Shown piece after piece: positions 17,641 through 26,224 of a stretch of 64,000 nucleotides of DNA. Positions within the stretch are counted from its first letter, which is position 1; each line of letters opens with the position of its first letter. The notes under the pieces are model-generated. The model ran no database searches and was not told the origin of the DNA. It worked only from the letters and a program-made list of their open reading frames with translations. The DNA is taken from positions 1-64,000 of the forward strand of contig JANQKF010000004.1 in NCBI GenBank assembly GCA_028281285.1. The letters run 5' to 3'. Source of the stretch: Cyclobacteriaceae bacterium (GTDB lineage Bacteria > Bacteroidota > Bacteroidia > Cytophagales > Cyclobacteriaceae). A program made the translations under genes and the position numbers.

Positions 17641-17738
17641 AAAAAAGGCATCAGGATGTCGCACCGCTACAACCGCCTACCCTTGCTCTGTTCCCAGCCT
17701 GGGGGAGTTCAGCAGGAGCTGGTCGCATCCCTCTGCCG
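17641..17738 (-). ncRNA. ffs: Signal recognition particle RNA (small bacterial type)
   Basis: About 98 bases on the minus strand. The core shows CAGG, then a CTG-GGAA-CAG hairpin (GGAA tetraloop) and AGCAAGGGTA, the domain IV structure that binds Ffh. The flanks GGTTGTAGCGGTGCGAC and GGATGCGACCAGCTCC pair to give the long stem. The outermost helix GGCAgAGGGATG / CATCCTgaTGCC runs into a T run at 17641-17646, so it doubles as terminator. A TACCTTTG -7 box precedes it. The exact ends are estimated. Confidence 0.88.
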
Positions 17739-17742
17739 AGTG

Positions 17743-17750
17743 CAAAGGTA
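17743..17750 (-). promoter_or_regulatory. -7 box for the SRP RNA gene
   Basis: TACCTTTG on the minus strand (TAnnTTTG), with TCTG 18 bases upstream as a weak -33 element. Transcription would start about 17737, at the base of the RNA's outer stem. Confidence 0.6.
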
Positions 17751-17802
17751 AGGAAGAAAATCTTTATTCAGAGTGTCTGAATCTAATTTTATCAAGTAAA
17801 AC

Positions 17803-18045
17803 TTACGAATTCGTCAAGCCTTTAATATGAAGTTGAAACTCCAAAGGGCTGCTTTCTTTAAATTCATCAACATCCAGATCATCATAGATTTCCTCATCAT
17901 ATTGCATATCGGTCTTCTCTACCTTGCCATCCGGATGTATGATTAGTTCTGTTCCGGAAAAGTCGATGGGATTTACCATAACGAGCACTTGATAGTCGTC
18001 AAATACTCGTTTGAAATATTTGAATACAACTGCGTCCTTTTTCAT
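17803..18045 (-). CDS. Small acidic conserved protein
   Basis: 80 residues, no signal or membrane segment, acidic in the C-terminal half (EEIYDDLDVDEFKESSP). Its ATG overlaps the stop of the preceding gene (4-base overlap), so it belongs to the hemF operon and is likely translated. The phrase VNPIDFSGTELIIHPDGKVE suggests a small beta-rich fold. I do not recognise the family. It is the last gene of the operon. Confidence 0.7.
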   Translation of the reverse strand: MKKDAVVFKYFKRVFDDYQVLVMVNPIDFSGTELIIHPDGKVEKTDMQYDEEIYDDLDVDEFKESSPLEFQLHIKGLTNS

Positions 18046-18551
18046 TTCTTGTTAAGGATTGCGATTTGAGCACTTGTAACCTTTCTCGTTAATACTTCAG
18101 GAATCTGCGGACTCGTACCTCCTGATTTGAGTGGTTCTTGGTTAGGGGAGGAGAGTGTCTTAAAAATAATTTGATCAGCCTTTAACTCGTATGATATGAT
18201 CAACCTTGTATTGTTCAATTCAAACATACTGTAAAATGTATTGTCAACAAGGCTGAGATACAAGAGAATGGAGTTTTTTTCATCGATGATATATTGGCCC
18301 GGATCATCCGCTTTTTGAAGTTCATAATCCCTAAAATCCTGTTTTTCTCCCTCACCGTAGATCAACTGCCAGGTCCAGGTAGAGTCTGTTTTTTGATTAA
18401 TGTTCAGTCCCATTTTGACCTTTTGCTGAAAGCCCTGAACATTATATATCTCCAGTTCACCTCTCCATTCACCGTACCAATCCGATGTAATATTCTGAGC
18501 CGAACAAAATACTGATGCCAGAAGAAATGCCAGCGTACTAAGTAGTTTCAC
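18042..18551 (-). CDS. Exported protein of unknown function
   Basis: About 169 residues from GTG 18549-18551, which places a clean signal peptide (VKLLSTLAFLLASVFCSAQ) at the N-terminus. An ATG reading to 18593 adds residues that overlap the phosphatase gene and weaken the signal. The mature part begins NITSDWYGEWRGELEIYN and is a beta-rich, lipocalin-like sequence with alternating hydrophobics up to about residue 135. The start overlaps the PAP2 stop by 14 bases, and a small gene overlaps its end. Periplasmic or secreted; the function is unknown. Confidence 0.7.
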   Translation of the reverse strand: MKLLSTLAFLLASVFCSAQNITSDWYGEWRGELEIYNVQGFQQKVKMGLNINQKTDSTWTWQLIYGEGEKQDFRDYELQKADDPGQYIIDEKNSILLYLSLVDNTFYSMFELNNTRLIISYELKADQIIFKTLSSPNQEPLKSGGTSPQIPEVLTRKVTSAQIAILNKK

Positions 18552-19113
18552 CTTTAACTGTTTTAAGAGTAATGGATTTAAAAAGTCGGGCAATTAAAAC
18601 TGCCGCCACATAGCCAATAATTCCTCCCACAATAACATCACCCGGAAAATGAACTCCCAGATAGATACGGCTATAGGCAATTATTACTGCCCATGGGATT
18701 AATAACCAGGCGTACTTGAGATGATCCCTGAGCAATATGAAGCAGAAGAATGCTATAGCAAAGGAGTTGGATGCATGGCTTGATGCAAAACCAAATTGGC
18801 CACCACAACCTTTCAATAAATGAACCTGATCCTTAATTGCAGGGTCATAACAAGGTCTGAGTCTTTCTACGGTTGGTTTTAAAAATCCCGATGCGGTTTG
18901 ATCGCTAATGAATATCAAAAGACCGATAGCAAGCAATACATAAATTTCTTTGTTTCGATAGTTTTTAATCAAATAATAGAGCAACAAAGCATAGATTGGG
19001 ATCCAAATGTATTTATTGCTGATCCACGGCATTAGAAAGTCGAAAAGCCCGTTGTGCTCACCATTGATGGCAAGAAAAAGCTGTTTGTCCCATTCTTCTA
19101 ATGTCTTAAGCAT
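18538..19113 (-). CDS. PAP2-family membrane phosphatase
   Basis: 191 residues from ATG 19111-19113, sharing TGATG with the hemF stop (translational coupling). The three signature motifs of lipid or undecaprenyl pyrophosphate phosphatases are present: KPTVERLRPC, FASSHASNS and SRIYLGVHFPGD, set among about five or six membrane helices. Likely role: dephosphorylation of undecaprenyl pyrophosphate or phosphatidyl glycerophosphate on the periplasmic side. Operon order is hemF, this gene, an exported protein and a small acidic protein. Confidence 0.9.
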   Translation of the reverse strand: MLKTLEEWDKQLFLAINGEHNGLFDFLMPWISNKYIWIPIYALLLYYLIKNYRNKEIYVLLAIGLLIFISDQTASGFLKPTVERLRPCYDPAIKDQVHLLKGCGGQFGFASSHASNSFAIAFFCFILLRDHLKYAWLLIPWAVIIAYSRIYLGVHFPGDVIVGGIIGYVAAVLIARLFKSITLKTVKGETT

Positions 19114-20003
19114 CAAACCCAATTAATACCTTTTTTCAACATTGCCAATGTTTGGGCTTCCTTGGATCCTTTTGGAGGATGGTAATCGTATTCCCAACCA
19201 GCTTCGGCCGGCAAACTCATGAGAATGGATTCTACACGGCCATTAGTTTCCAGGCCAAATTTTGTACCACGGTCGTAAACGAGATTGAACTCCACGTATC
19301 TCCCGCGTCTCAACATTTGCCATTCCTTTTGCCGTTGACCGTATGGCAATCGGGCATTCTTATTCATATAATAACAGTAGATGGGAGCAAATGAAAGCCC
19401 AACATCCTTTACAAATTCTAAGATATTCTCCTTCGATCGATCTTCGTTTTCACTGAGATGATCAAAGAAGATGCCACCGATCCCCCTGGTTTCCTGCCTG
19501 TGCCTGATAAAGAAATAGTCATCGGCCCAGTGTTTGAACTCAGGATAATAAGAGGAATCATGTTTGTCACAAATAGCTTTCAGCTTAGCATGAAAGTACC
19601 TTGAATCATCAGTATCAATATAGTGGGGTGTGAGATCGATACCTCCACCAAACCAATAGGTTCCGTTTGACATTTCGAAGTACCTAATATTCATATGAAT
19701 GATTGGCACCATGGGATTCTCAGGATGCAGCACGATTGACACCCCAGTGGCAAAAAAGTTCTCACCATCCATCCCAAAGTTTTTCAAAAGCTTTTCGGGA
19801 GTTCGCCCATGTACGGCAGAAAAATTAACACCACCCTTTTCGATCACCTGGCCATGTCGCATTACCCGACTTCGGCCACCCCCTCCACCAGGTCGTTCCC
19901 AACGGTCTTCGATGAATTCACCAAGGCCATCTGCTTTAGTCAATTCATTGCAGATATGGTCTTGTATATTTCTAAAAATTTGAGCTATTGCTTCTTTATC
20001 CAT
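19113..20003 (-). CDS. hemF: Oxygen-dependent coproporphyrinogen III oxidase
   Basis: 296 residues; decarboxylates coproporphyrinogen III to protoporphyrinogen IX with O2 in haem synthesis. Diagnostic stretches are WERPGGGGGRSRVMRHG, EKGGVNFSAVHG, HMNIRYFEM with WFGGGIDLTPHYI, and near the end RRGRYVEFNLVYDRGTKFGL. Full length. ATG 20001-20003, divergent from the E1 gene across 136 bases that hold an operator-like palindrome. First gene of a four-gene operon. The oxygen-dependent enzyme implies an aerobic lifestyle. Confidence 0.97.
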   Translation of the reverse strand: MDKEAIAQIFRNIQDHICNELTKADGLGEFIEDRWERPGGGGGRSRVMRHGQVIEKGGVNFSAVHGRTPEKLLKNFGMDGENFFATGVSIVLHPENPMVPIIHMNIRYFEMSNGTYWFGGGIDLTPHYIDTDDSRYFHAKLKAICDKHDSSYYPEFKHWADDYFFIRHRQETRGIGGIFFDHLSENEDRSKENILEFVKDVGLSFAPIYCYYMNKNARLPYGQRQKEWQMLRRGRYVEFNLVYDRGTKFGLETNGRVESILMSLPAEAGWEYDYHPPKGSKEAQTLAMLKKGINWV

Positions 20004-20067
20004 CGTTCAGATTTGTGCAAAAATACCATAAACAGTTAAATAGTTTTTTTGTTATACAAATAGATTT

Positions 20068-20083
20068 CCTACCGATCGTTAGG
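20068..20083. promoter_or_regulatory. Palindromic operator upstream of the fused E1 gene
   Basis: CCTACCGATCGTTAGG is a 16-base palindrome with one mismatched pair. It lies in the promoter spacer, 5 bases before the TAACTTTG -7 box at 20089-20096. The core is the same as the perfect palindrome at the thiolase promoter (31108-31121). TetR-type repressors commonly use sites of this form. Confidence 0.6.
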
Positions 20084-20088
20084 TTTTT

Positions 20089-20096
20089 TAACTTTG
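20089..20096 (+). promoter_or_regulatory. -7 box for the fused E1 gene
   Basis: TAACTTTG matches TAnnTTTG, 43 bases before the ATG. Confidence 0.6.
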
Positions 20097-20139
20097 TTCT
20101 CACTTATTCGGTATATTCAGAAAGCATCAAATTCATTTA

Positions 20140-22245
20140 ATGGCTACTGCGACCCTCAAAAGCTCTAAAATCACGAAAAACGGTACTAAATCCATATCAA
20201 TTCAGACCTTAAAAAAAGCTTATAAGCTCATGCATACGGCCATGAATATGGCCATTACTTATGATGAGAATCGAGCGATATGCAGCAAGTACGTACACAG
20301 TACTTCACGTGGTCATGAGGCAATTCAATTGGCCGCAGGTTTGCTGTTAGAATCCCATGATTACGCGGCACCCTACTATCGTGACGAATCCATATTGCTG
20401 GGCATCGGAATGGAACCACACGAACTGATGATGCAGTTGATGGGAAAGAAGAATGATCCTTTTTCCGGAGGCAGAACCTATTATGGTCACCCCTCTTTGA
20501 AAAGAGATGGTTTTCCAACGATTCCACACCAAAGTTCAGCTACGGGAATGCAGGCGATACCGGCTACGGGAATGGCGCATGCTATTCACTATTTGGAGAA
20601 TCAAGAACTTTTGAAGGGTGATGAAGATCCATTGGTACTATGCTCGTTAGGAGATGGTTCTGTTACCGAAGGAGAGGTTTCAGAGGCATTCCAAATGGCT
20701 GTCCTTCATAAATTACCAATAATATACCTTATTCAGGACAATGATTGGGGGATCAGCGCAACTGGTAAGGAAATGAGGGCCATGGATGCTTACGAATTTG
20801 CTGCCGGGTTCAAAGGGCTTGAACGGATGAGAGTAGATGGTAGCGATTTCGTGTCGAGTTTCGAGGGTTTGGAAAAAGCTTTCGATTATGTGAGAAAGGA
20901 ACGAGCTCCAATTTTGGTACATGCCAGCTGTCCGTTGCTGGGCCATCATACTTCAGGGGTAAGGAAAGAGTGGTATCGCAGTGATTTTGACTTGGATGAA
21001 CATCAAAAGTCTGATCCAATTCCAAAACTCCGCAAGGAATTGAAACGAAGAGGTCAGAAAGAGGCACAACTGGTCGCTATTGAAGATGAAGCCAGGGCCT
21101 ATGTTCAGGCAGAATACGAGAGAGCCTTAAATTCCGAAGATCCCGATCCATCTACGGTAATGGATCACGAATTCGCACCAACACCAATTACCGAAGAAAA
21201 AGGTATTAGGAAACCAAGGGGTGCTGAAAAGGTGGTGATGGTAGATGCAGCACTTCATGCAGTCGATGACATTCTTAGAAAGAATCCTGAAGCACTTTTC
21301 TATGGTCAGGATGTGGGTGGAACGCTAGGTGGGGTTTTCAGAGAAGCCGCCACATTGGCTCAAAAATATGGGGATGAGAGAATCTTCAATACTCCCATTC
21401 AAGAGGCATATATAGTAGGGTCTACAGCCGGGATGTCTGCGGTAGGGGGTAAAGCCATTGTCGAAATTCAATTTGCGGATTATATCTGGCCTGGGATGAA
21501 CCAATTGGTGGAAGAACTTTCTAAAAGCTGCTATCTGTCGATGGGAAAATTCCCTGTTCAGTCCTTGATCCGGGTTCCGATAGGGGCATATGGAGGAGGC
21601 GGTCCTTATCATTCTGGCAGTGTGGAATCTACCTTATTGACGATTCGAGGGATCAAAGTCGTCTATCCATCCAATGCAGCCGACATGAAAGGGCTGATGA
21701 AAGCGGCATTTTATGATCCGAATCCGGTGGTGATGTTGGAACACAAGGGATTGTATTGGTCGAAAGTTCCTGGTACAGATGATGCCAAAACATTTGAGCC
21801 TGATAGCGAATATATAATTCCTCTAGGGAAGGCGAATGTTGTACAGTACGCCTCTGAAGAATCCATTGAAAATGGTGAGTCATGTGTAGTTATTACCTAC
21901 GGAATGGGTGTGTATTGGGCTAAGGGGGCTAGCAAGAAATTCAACGGACAAGTTGAAATTTTAGACCTAAGGACATTAAATCCATTGGATTGGGATACGG
22001 TGGTTGAATGCGTGAAAAGACACAACAAGGCCCTTGTGTTAACCGAAGAACCATTGATGAATTCGTTTGCTGAATCACTTGCCGGTAGAATTTCAAAAGA
22101 GTGCTTCGAGGTGTTGGATGCCCCGGTAGAAACTCTGGGGGCCGCTAACCTTCCTGCGATCGCATTGAATGTGGATTTGGAAAAAGAAATGTTGCCGAAT
22201 GCGGAAAAGGTGGCTGAGGTCCTGACCAACCTGTTGGATTACTAG
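20140..22245 (+). CDS. 2-oxoacid dehydrogenase E1, fused alpha and beta subunits
   Basis: 701 residues joining both E1 subunits, which are usually two genes. The alpha half (about 1-345) has the thiamine-diphosphate motif GDGSVTEGEVSEAFQMA and NDWGIS. The beta half (about 365-701) starts VVMVDAALHAVDDILRKN and contains FNTPIQEAYIVGSTAGMS and GAYGGGGPYHSGSVE. E1 decarboxylates the 2-oxoacid and passes the acyl group to E2 lipoate. The substrate is probably branched-chain 2-oxoacids, though pyruvate cannot be excluded; no E2 or E3 is nearby. The shared palindrome with the thiolase supports a catabolic role. Convergent with tamL, overlapping by 4 bases. Confidence 0.9.
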   Translation: MATATLKSSKITKNGTKSISIQTLKKAYKLMHTAMNMAITYDENRAICSKYVHSTSRGHEAIQLAAGLLLESHDYAAPYYRDESILLGIGMEPHELMMQLMGKKNDPFSGGRTYYGHPSLKRDGFPTIPHQSSATGMQAIPATGMAHAIHYLENQELLKGDEDPLVLCSLGDGSVTEGEVSEAFQMAVLHKLPIIYLIQDNDWGISATGKEMRAMDAYEFAAGFKGLERMRVDGSDFVSSFEGLEKAFDYVRKERAPILVHASCPLLGHHTSGVRKEWYRSDFDLDEHQKSDPIPKLRKELKRRGQKEAQLVAIEDEARAYVQAEYERALNSEDPDPSTVMDHEFAPTPITEEKGIRKPRGAEKVVMVDAALHAVDDILRKNPEALFYGQDVGGTLGGVFREAATLAQKYGDERIFNTPIQEAYIVGSTAGMSAVGGKAIVEIQFADYIWPGMNQLVEELSKSCYLSMGKFPVQSLIRVPIGAYGGGGPYHSGSVESTLLTIRGIKVVYPSNAADMKGLMKAAFYDPNPVVMLEHKGLYWSKVPGTDDAKTFEPDSEYIIPLGKANVVQYASEESIENGESCVVITYGMGVYWAKGASKKFNGQVEILDLRTLNPLDWDTVVECVKRHNKALVLTEEPLMNSFAESLAGRISKECFEVLDAPVETLGAANLPAIALNVDLEKEMLPNAEKVAEVLTNLLDY

Positions 22246-24686
22246 AAGGGGTAGCCAACAGCGATATTCCAAACCGTTTGACCAGCTCTTTTAAAAGGCC
22301 GTTGCCAGCGTGAACCAATGTCAAATCTTGGGTCTCTTATTTTATGTCCAAGGTCGAGTCGGAACACAAGAAATGAGAAATCCAATCTCATGCCCATCCC
22401 GGCACCCACTGCGATCTCTTTGTGGAACCTATTGACCTTAAAATCGCCTCCTTCTGAAATTCGAACCGTACCTCCAGTGTTTGAGGTGGTAGTTTCATCA
22501 ATCCTCCAAATATTCCCGGCATCAACAAAGAATGCCCAATCAAGAAATCCACCAATTTTAGTTCGATATTCAAGACTTGTCTCCAGTAGAATCTCTCCTG
22601 GTTGTTCAAATTGGTAATTATTACGATCGGGAATAGGGTTGCCATTGCCATCAAGTACGTTGTCTCCATTTTCATCGAGCAGGAAGGGAGTCGATGACCC
22701 CGGTCCGAGTCGCCTGGGGTTCCATGCCCGGTTGCTACTACTACCCCCTGAGAAAAAGAATTTCTCATAAGGCAATGCATTATTGTCACCATAAGGATTG
22801 GCAACACCAGCATTGACTCGGAATACAAGAGAATTGTTTCCCTTTAACGGCCAGTAGCGTCTGTAATCCACTTGAAATTTTACAAACTGGTAGAATTCCA
22901 AATCAGTGTTGTCTGTATCCTCCGTGTTTCTCCAGAGGTCATTGGTCGTTCCTCCCGCTTCTGCAAACCAACGCAGAAATGAAGAAGGTGAATTAGGATT
23001 GGAATAGTTCTCATTATAAACTGCATTAATTGAACTACTACTCACGAATGATCGATTGAAGGCAAGTTTTAAAGTATTGCCTTGAGCAGCCAATTCATCT
23101 AGCTGATCCTCAAACGCCTGATCAGTGATGTTGGAATCAATCAGGTTCGCATCCAAGACATTCAGTGTATAATTCTTTGTGCCTGTCAGATTTTGCCAAA
23201 GGTAGCCAAAGGTAGTATTGAGGGTTCCTCGCCTATATTCGGGTCGATCCGTCAGTGCAAATCCGACTGAAAGGACGGTCCTTGGGTTAAATGTCTTAAG
23301 GTTAAGATTCCTTGAATTGAAAGGGGTAAGGAATCTGGGGAAAGTCAGAGAACTGTTGATACCATATTGAAAGCTACGATAAGGATCCTCGTCATCTGCC
23401 GCTGCGGAAATACCTTCAATCCCGGCAAAACCGTTCAATTGAAAAATTTCCAATCCATTGAAGGTGTTTCTGTTACGAAGAGCGATATTATAGAATGGTC
23501 CGGGAAATCCATCGGTAACATTCACTCCTAATTCCTGAGTCAGCTGGAATTTCTGTAAAGGACTTGTATAGACATTTGCAATGAACTTTCCAGCCATCAT
23601 GGTAGTATCGAAATTGATATTGACGAATTTGAATACGTCCATGCTGAGTAATTGCCTTTGTGTATCCACTATACGTTGGTAACTGTAGGTTTCAAGAGGT
23701 CGTGCAATTAGCCGGGTATCCAATACCCTTTCAGAGTATCTGGTGTTTCCGAACATATAGTGAATACCCTGGAGATCAACCTCTCGCATTACCGCATCAG
23801 GTCCGGTGGTGTTGAAAATCAGAGAATCAAGAGTGTACTTCGTGTGGAAGGGTTTATCTGCGGGCTTATTAATGATAACAGTAATTATCAAATCAGAGTT
23901 GCCAGGTGCAAAATTCACCTCGAACTCAACAAAGCCCTCATTAAATGCAAAGTAGCCAGAATTCTTTAGCAAAAGGGTGAGCCTGTCACGTTCTGCTGTG
24001 AGATTATCACGGTCATAATAATCGCCTTCTTTGAGAAATGATTGCGCTTCATTTTCAACCAGAAGATGAGTTATAAGCGAATCACCAGTTCGATATGATA
24101 AACTATCAATAAACCTTCGCTCCCCTTCATGAACAATGAAGTCTTGATAGACCTTTTTCCTTCTTTCTCTTACATTGATGGTCACCTCGGCATCAAAGAA
24201 TCCTTTTCTATTCAAGTAGGATTTTATATTAAGCCTTGATTCTTCAATCTTCACCGAATCGTAAATTGCGAGTGGGGTTCCGGTACGCATGAAGAAGTTT
24301 CCTTCGGTCAACTGCCGATCGAGCCGTGCGAGCTTTCTTATTTTTCGATTTCCAAGGTTGGTGGTGTCCTTACCTGCAGTTAATTTCTTTTGAATTTTTT
24401 TATCGAGTCGTTGGGCAATGTTCTGCTTTCTTTGATCAATTATATCAGGATCAATGTCCTCCTTGCCTTCCTGGTAAATATATGCACCCAATGGGCCGAG
24501 CACGGGAGTCCGATTGTTTGGGGCCAAAGTAATAAGTTCATACATATCGGATTTATTGGATTCTTCCGTGCCTTTGATGTGTTGTTTGTAAAGTAGTTTT
24601 TCACCATCTTCCAAACTGCGGGTAGTAATGCACCCACTGGTTGCCAGCAATAAAATGAGGAGTAAAAAACCGACCTTCACGTTCAC
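22242..24686 (-). CDS. tamL: TamL-type BamA-family outer-membrane lipoprotein
   Basis: 814 residues. The start (GTG 24684-24686) gives a signal ending in the lipobox LLATSGCITTRSL, so unlike BamA it is lipidated, as in the Bacteroidota TamL proteins. POTRA-like repeats occupy about 90-370 (for example IKSYLNRKGFFDAEVTINV) and a 16-strand BamA-like barrel about 390-814, with FFFSGGSSSNRAW resembling the conserved lid-lock loop and a final strand IAVGYPF. It likely helps insert outer-membrane proteins together with a TamB located elsewhere. Divergent from the methyltransferase across 14 bases. Confidence 0.87.
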   Translation of the reverse strand: MNVKVGFLLLILLLATSGCITTRSLEDGEKLLYKQHIKGTEESNKSDMYELITLAPNNRTPVLGPLGAYIYQEGKEDIDPDIIDQRKQNIAQRLDKKIQKKLTAGKDTTNLGNRKIRKLARLDRQLTEGNFFMRTGTPLAIYDSVKIEESRLNIKSYLNRKGFFDAEVTINVRERRKKVYQDFIVHEGERRFIDSLSYRTGDSLITHLLVENEAQSFLKEGDYYDRDNLTAERDRLTLLLKNSGYFAFNEGFVEFEVNFAPGNSDLIITVIINKPADKPFHTKYTLDSLIFNTTGPDAVMREVDLQGIHYMFGNTRYSERVLDTRLIARPLETYSYQRIVDTQRQLLSMDVFKFVNINFDTTMMAGKFIANVYTSPLQKFQLTQELGVNVTDGFPGPFYNIALRNRNTFNGLEIFQLNGFAGIEGISAAADDEDPYRSFQYGINSSLTFPRFLTPFNSRNLNLKTFNPRTVLSVGFALTDRPEYRRGTLNTTFGYLWQNLTGTKNYTLNVLDANLIDSNITDQAFEDQLDELAAQGNTLKLAFNRSFVSSSSINAVYNENYSNPNSPSSFLRWFAEAGGTTNDLWRNTEDTDNTDLEFYQFVKFQVDYRRYWPLKGNNSLVFRVNAGVANPYGDNNALPYEKFFFSGGSSSNRAWNPRRLGPGSSTPFLLDENGDNVLDGNGNPIPDRNNYQFEQPGEILLETSLEYRTKIGGFLDWAFFVDAGNIWRIDETTTSNTGGTVRISEGGDFKVNRFHKEIAVGAGMGMRLDFSFLVFRLDLGHKIRDPRFDIGSRWQRPFKRAGQTVWNIAVGYPF

Positions 24687-24700
24687 AAATCCTATCTGAT

Positions 24701-25423
24701 ATGCTTTCTAAACGAATTTCAAGGTACATCAAATCTCTTCAATTAAAAAAATATCGCAAACAGGAGGGATCTTTTATTGTGGAAGGGGTGAAAGGGGTTA
24801 CCGAATTGATGAACTCCGACTATGAAATTGAACTTTTGCTATATACTCCGGAATATCAAAACGAATTTAATTCTGGTATTGCTGAGGCTATTGAGGTTAC
24901 CAGTAAAGAGCTTGAACAAGTCGGAACTTTCAAATCCAATGCTTCTGTTTTGGCGGTAGCCAAATGTCGTCAAAACCTTCCTTTTGATCTTAATCAAGGA
25001 ATAAATTTGGTTTTGGAGGATGTAAGGGATCCTGGTAATCTGGGCACTATTATCAGGGTGGCAGATTGGTATGGAATTTCGAATATTCTATGTTCGCTTG
25101 AATGTGCTGATTTATACAACCCCAAGGTGATTAATTCAACCATGGGTTCGTTTACACGTGTTAACGTTTGGTATCACGAATTGCAAGAGCTTTTAAAATT
25201 GGCCAAAGTTCCGGTAGTTGGGACTACTTTGCATGGAACCAATATTTACAACGTTGATCTGCCACAAGATGCGTTGATTGTGATGGGTAATGAGTCGCAT
25301 GGTGTGAGCAAAGAGATAGAGGAATTATTTACTCACAATGTCCTGATTCCAGGTAGAGGAGGAGCCGAATCACTCAATGTGGCGATTGCGACTGCTATTG
25401 TTTTGGATAATTTTTTCCGCTAA
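24701..25423 (+). CDS. TrmH/SpoU-family RNA 2'-O-methyltransferase
   Basis: 240 residues. An N-terminal L30e-like substrate-binding domain (1-90, GSFIVEGVKGVTELM) is followed by the SPOUT methyltransferase domain with its three motifs: EDVRDPGNLGTIIRVADW (motif 1), VMGNESHGVS (motif 2) and IPGRGGAESLNVAIATAIVL (motif 3, the trefoil knot). It methylates a ribose in rRNA or tRNA; the exact site cannot be told. Its gene lies next to tamL, an arrangement I recall as common in the phylum. Convergent with the transporter gene, overlapping by 4 bases. Confidence 0.92.
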   Translation: MLSKRISRYIKSLQLKKYRKQEGSFIVEGVKGVTELMNSDYEIELLLYTPEYQNEFNSGIAEAIEVTSKELEQVGTFKSNASVLAVAKCRQNLPFDLNQGINLVLEDVRDPGNLGTIIRVADWYGISNILCSLECADLYNPKVINSTMGSFTRVNVWYHELQELLKLAKVPVVGTTLHGTNIYNVDLPQDALIVMGNESHGVSKEIEELFTHNVLIPGRGGAESLNVAIATAIVLDNFFR

Positions 25424-26220
25424 AAAAGACTGGTGCCACTTTCTTCACTGGCCTGATCTGCTAGTTTGTCTGCTTCTTCTTTCCCCAGATAATTGTCAAT
25501 GATATTGTGCGCTATATAGAGTAGGGGGGTCAAAACAACGGCAATTATGAATTTGTATATATAGTTGGTGATTCCAACTGCTACGACTTGCTTAAGTGTC
25601 CATGGCCCGAGAATATAGAAGGCTACGATTAACACCACGAAGCTGTCGATCAATTGGGAAACTAAGGTGGAGCCTGTTGCTCTCAGCCAGATTTTGCCCT
25701 TACCGGTGATTCTTCTAAGCCGATGAAATACAAAAACATCTACCAACTGACCTATAAGGAATGCCACAAGAGAAGCGAATATGATGTTTAGGCCTTGCCC
25801 TAGCACCTTTTGGAAAGCTTCATTCACATTGAATGGGTTTCCCGCTGAATCCGTAGCATAAAGGTTTACCCAGAAATCTGCTGGGGATAATTGCATTACC
25901 AAATAAATGATGAGAAAGGCATAGGCGATTAAACCGACTGTGATATAAGTAATTCGTTTAACCCCTTTTTTACCAAAATATTCGTTGATAATATCTGTGG
26001 TAATAAACACAACAGGCCATAGTAATACCCCCGCAGTCAGGTTAAATTGTAAAGTGAAATCTCCAAGCAGAGAGATTTGTAATGGTTCAAATCCCATCGT
26101 TCGTTCCAGGGAAAAAATCTTGCCACCGACCAACTCCGCAATGAGGGCATTAGTGATAAAAATACCACTCAAGATAATGAAGAGGCTGGTTTTTTTGTTT
26201 TTGAGGACGGATTCAGACAT
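25420..26220 (-). CDS. Queuosine precursor transporter, YhhQ family
   Basis: 266-residue membrane protein with about six hydrophobic segments. VGGKIFSLE near the N-terminus, WPVVFITTDIINEYFGKKGV with acidic D/E residues inside a helix, and the later ATGSTLVSQLIDSFVVLIVAF are hallmarks of the VUT/YhhQ family, which imports queuosine precursors such as preQ0/preQ1. The C-terminus is hydrophilic (KLADQASEESGTSLF). Last gene of the purC, STAS, rnz, transporter operon, 4 bases after rnz. Confidence 0.9.
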   Translation of the reverse strand: MSESVLKNKKTSLFIILSGIFITNALIAELVGGKIFSLERTMGFEPLQISLLGDFTLQFNLTAGVLLWPVVFITTDIINEYFGKKGVKRITYITVGLIAYAFLIIYLVMQLSPADFWVNLYATDSAGNPFNVNEAFQKVLGQGLNIIFASLVAFLIGQLVDVFVFHRLRRITGKGKIWLRATGSTLVSQLIDSFVVLIVAFYILGPWTLKQVVAVGITNYIYKFIIAVVLTPLLYIAHNIIDNYLGKEEADKLADQASEESGTSLF

Positions 26221-26224
26221 GACG

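Noticed and set aside
17536-17751. Plus-strand ORF of 71 codons
   Set aside because: It covers the start of the epimerase-like gene and the whole SRP RNA gene on the other strand; the sequence is explained by RNA structure.
21325-21612. Minus-strand ORFs within the fused E1 gene
   Set aside because: Shadow frames of a strongly conserved coding sequence with no start context or domain.
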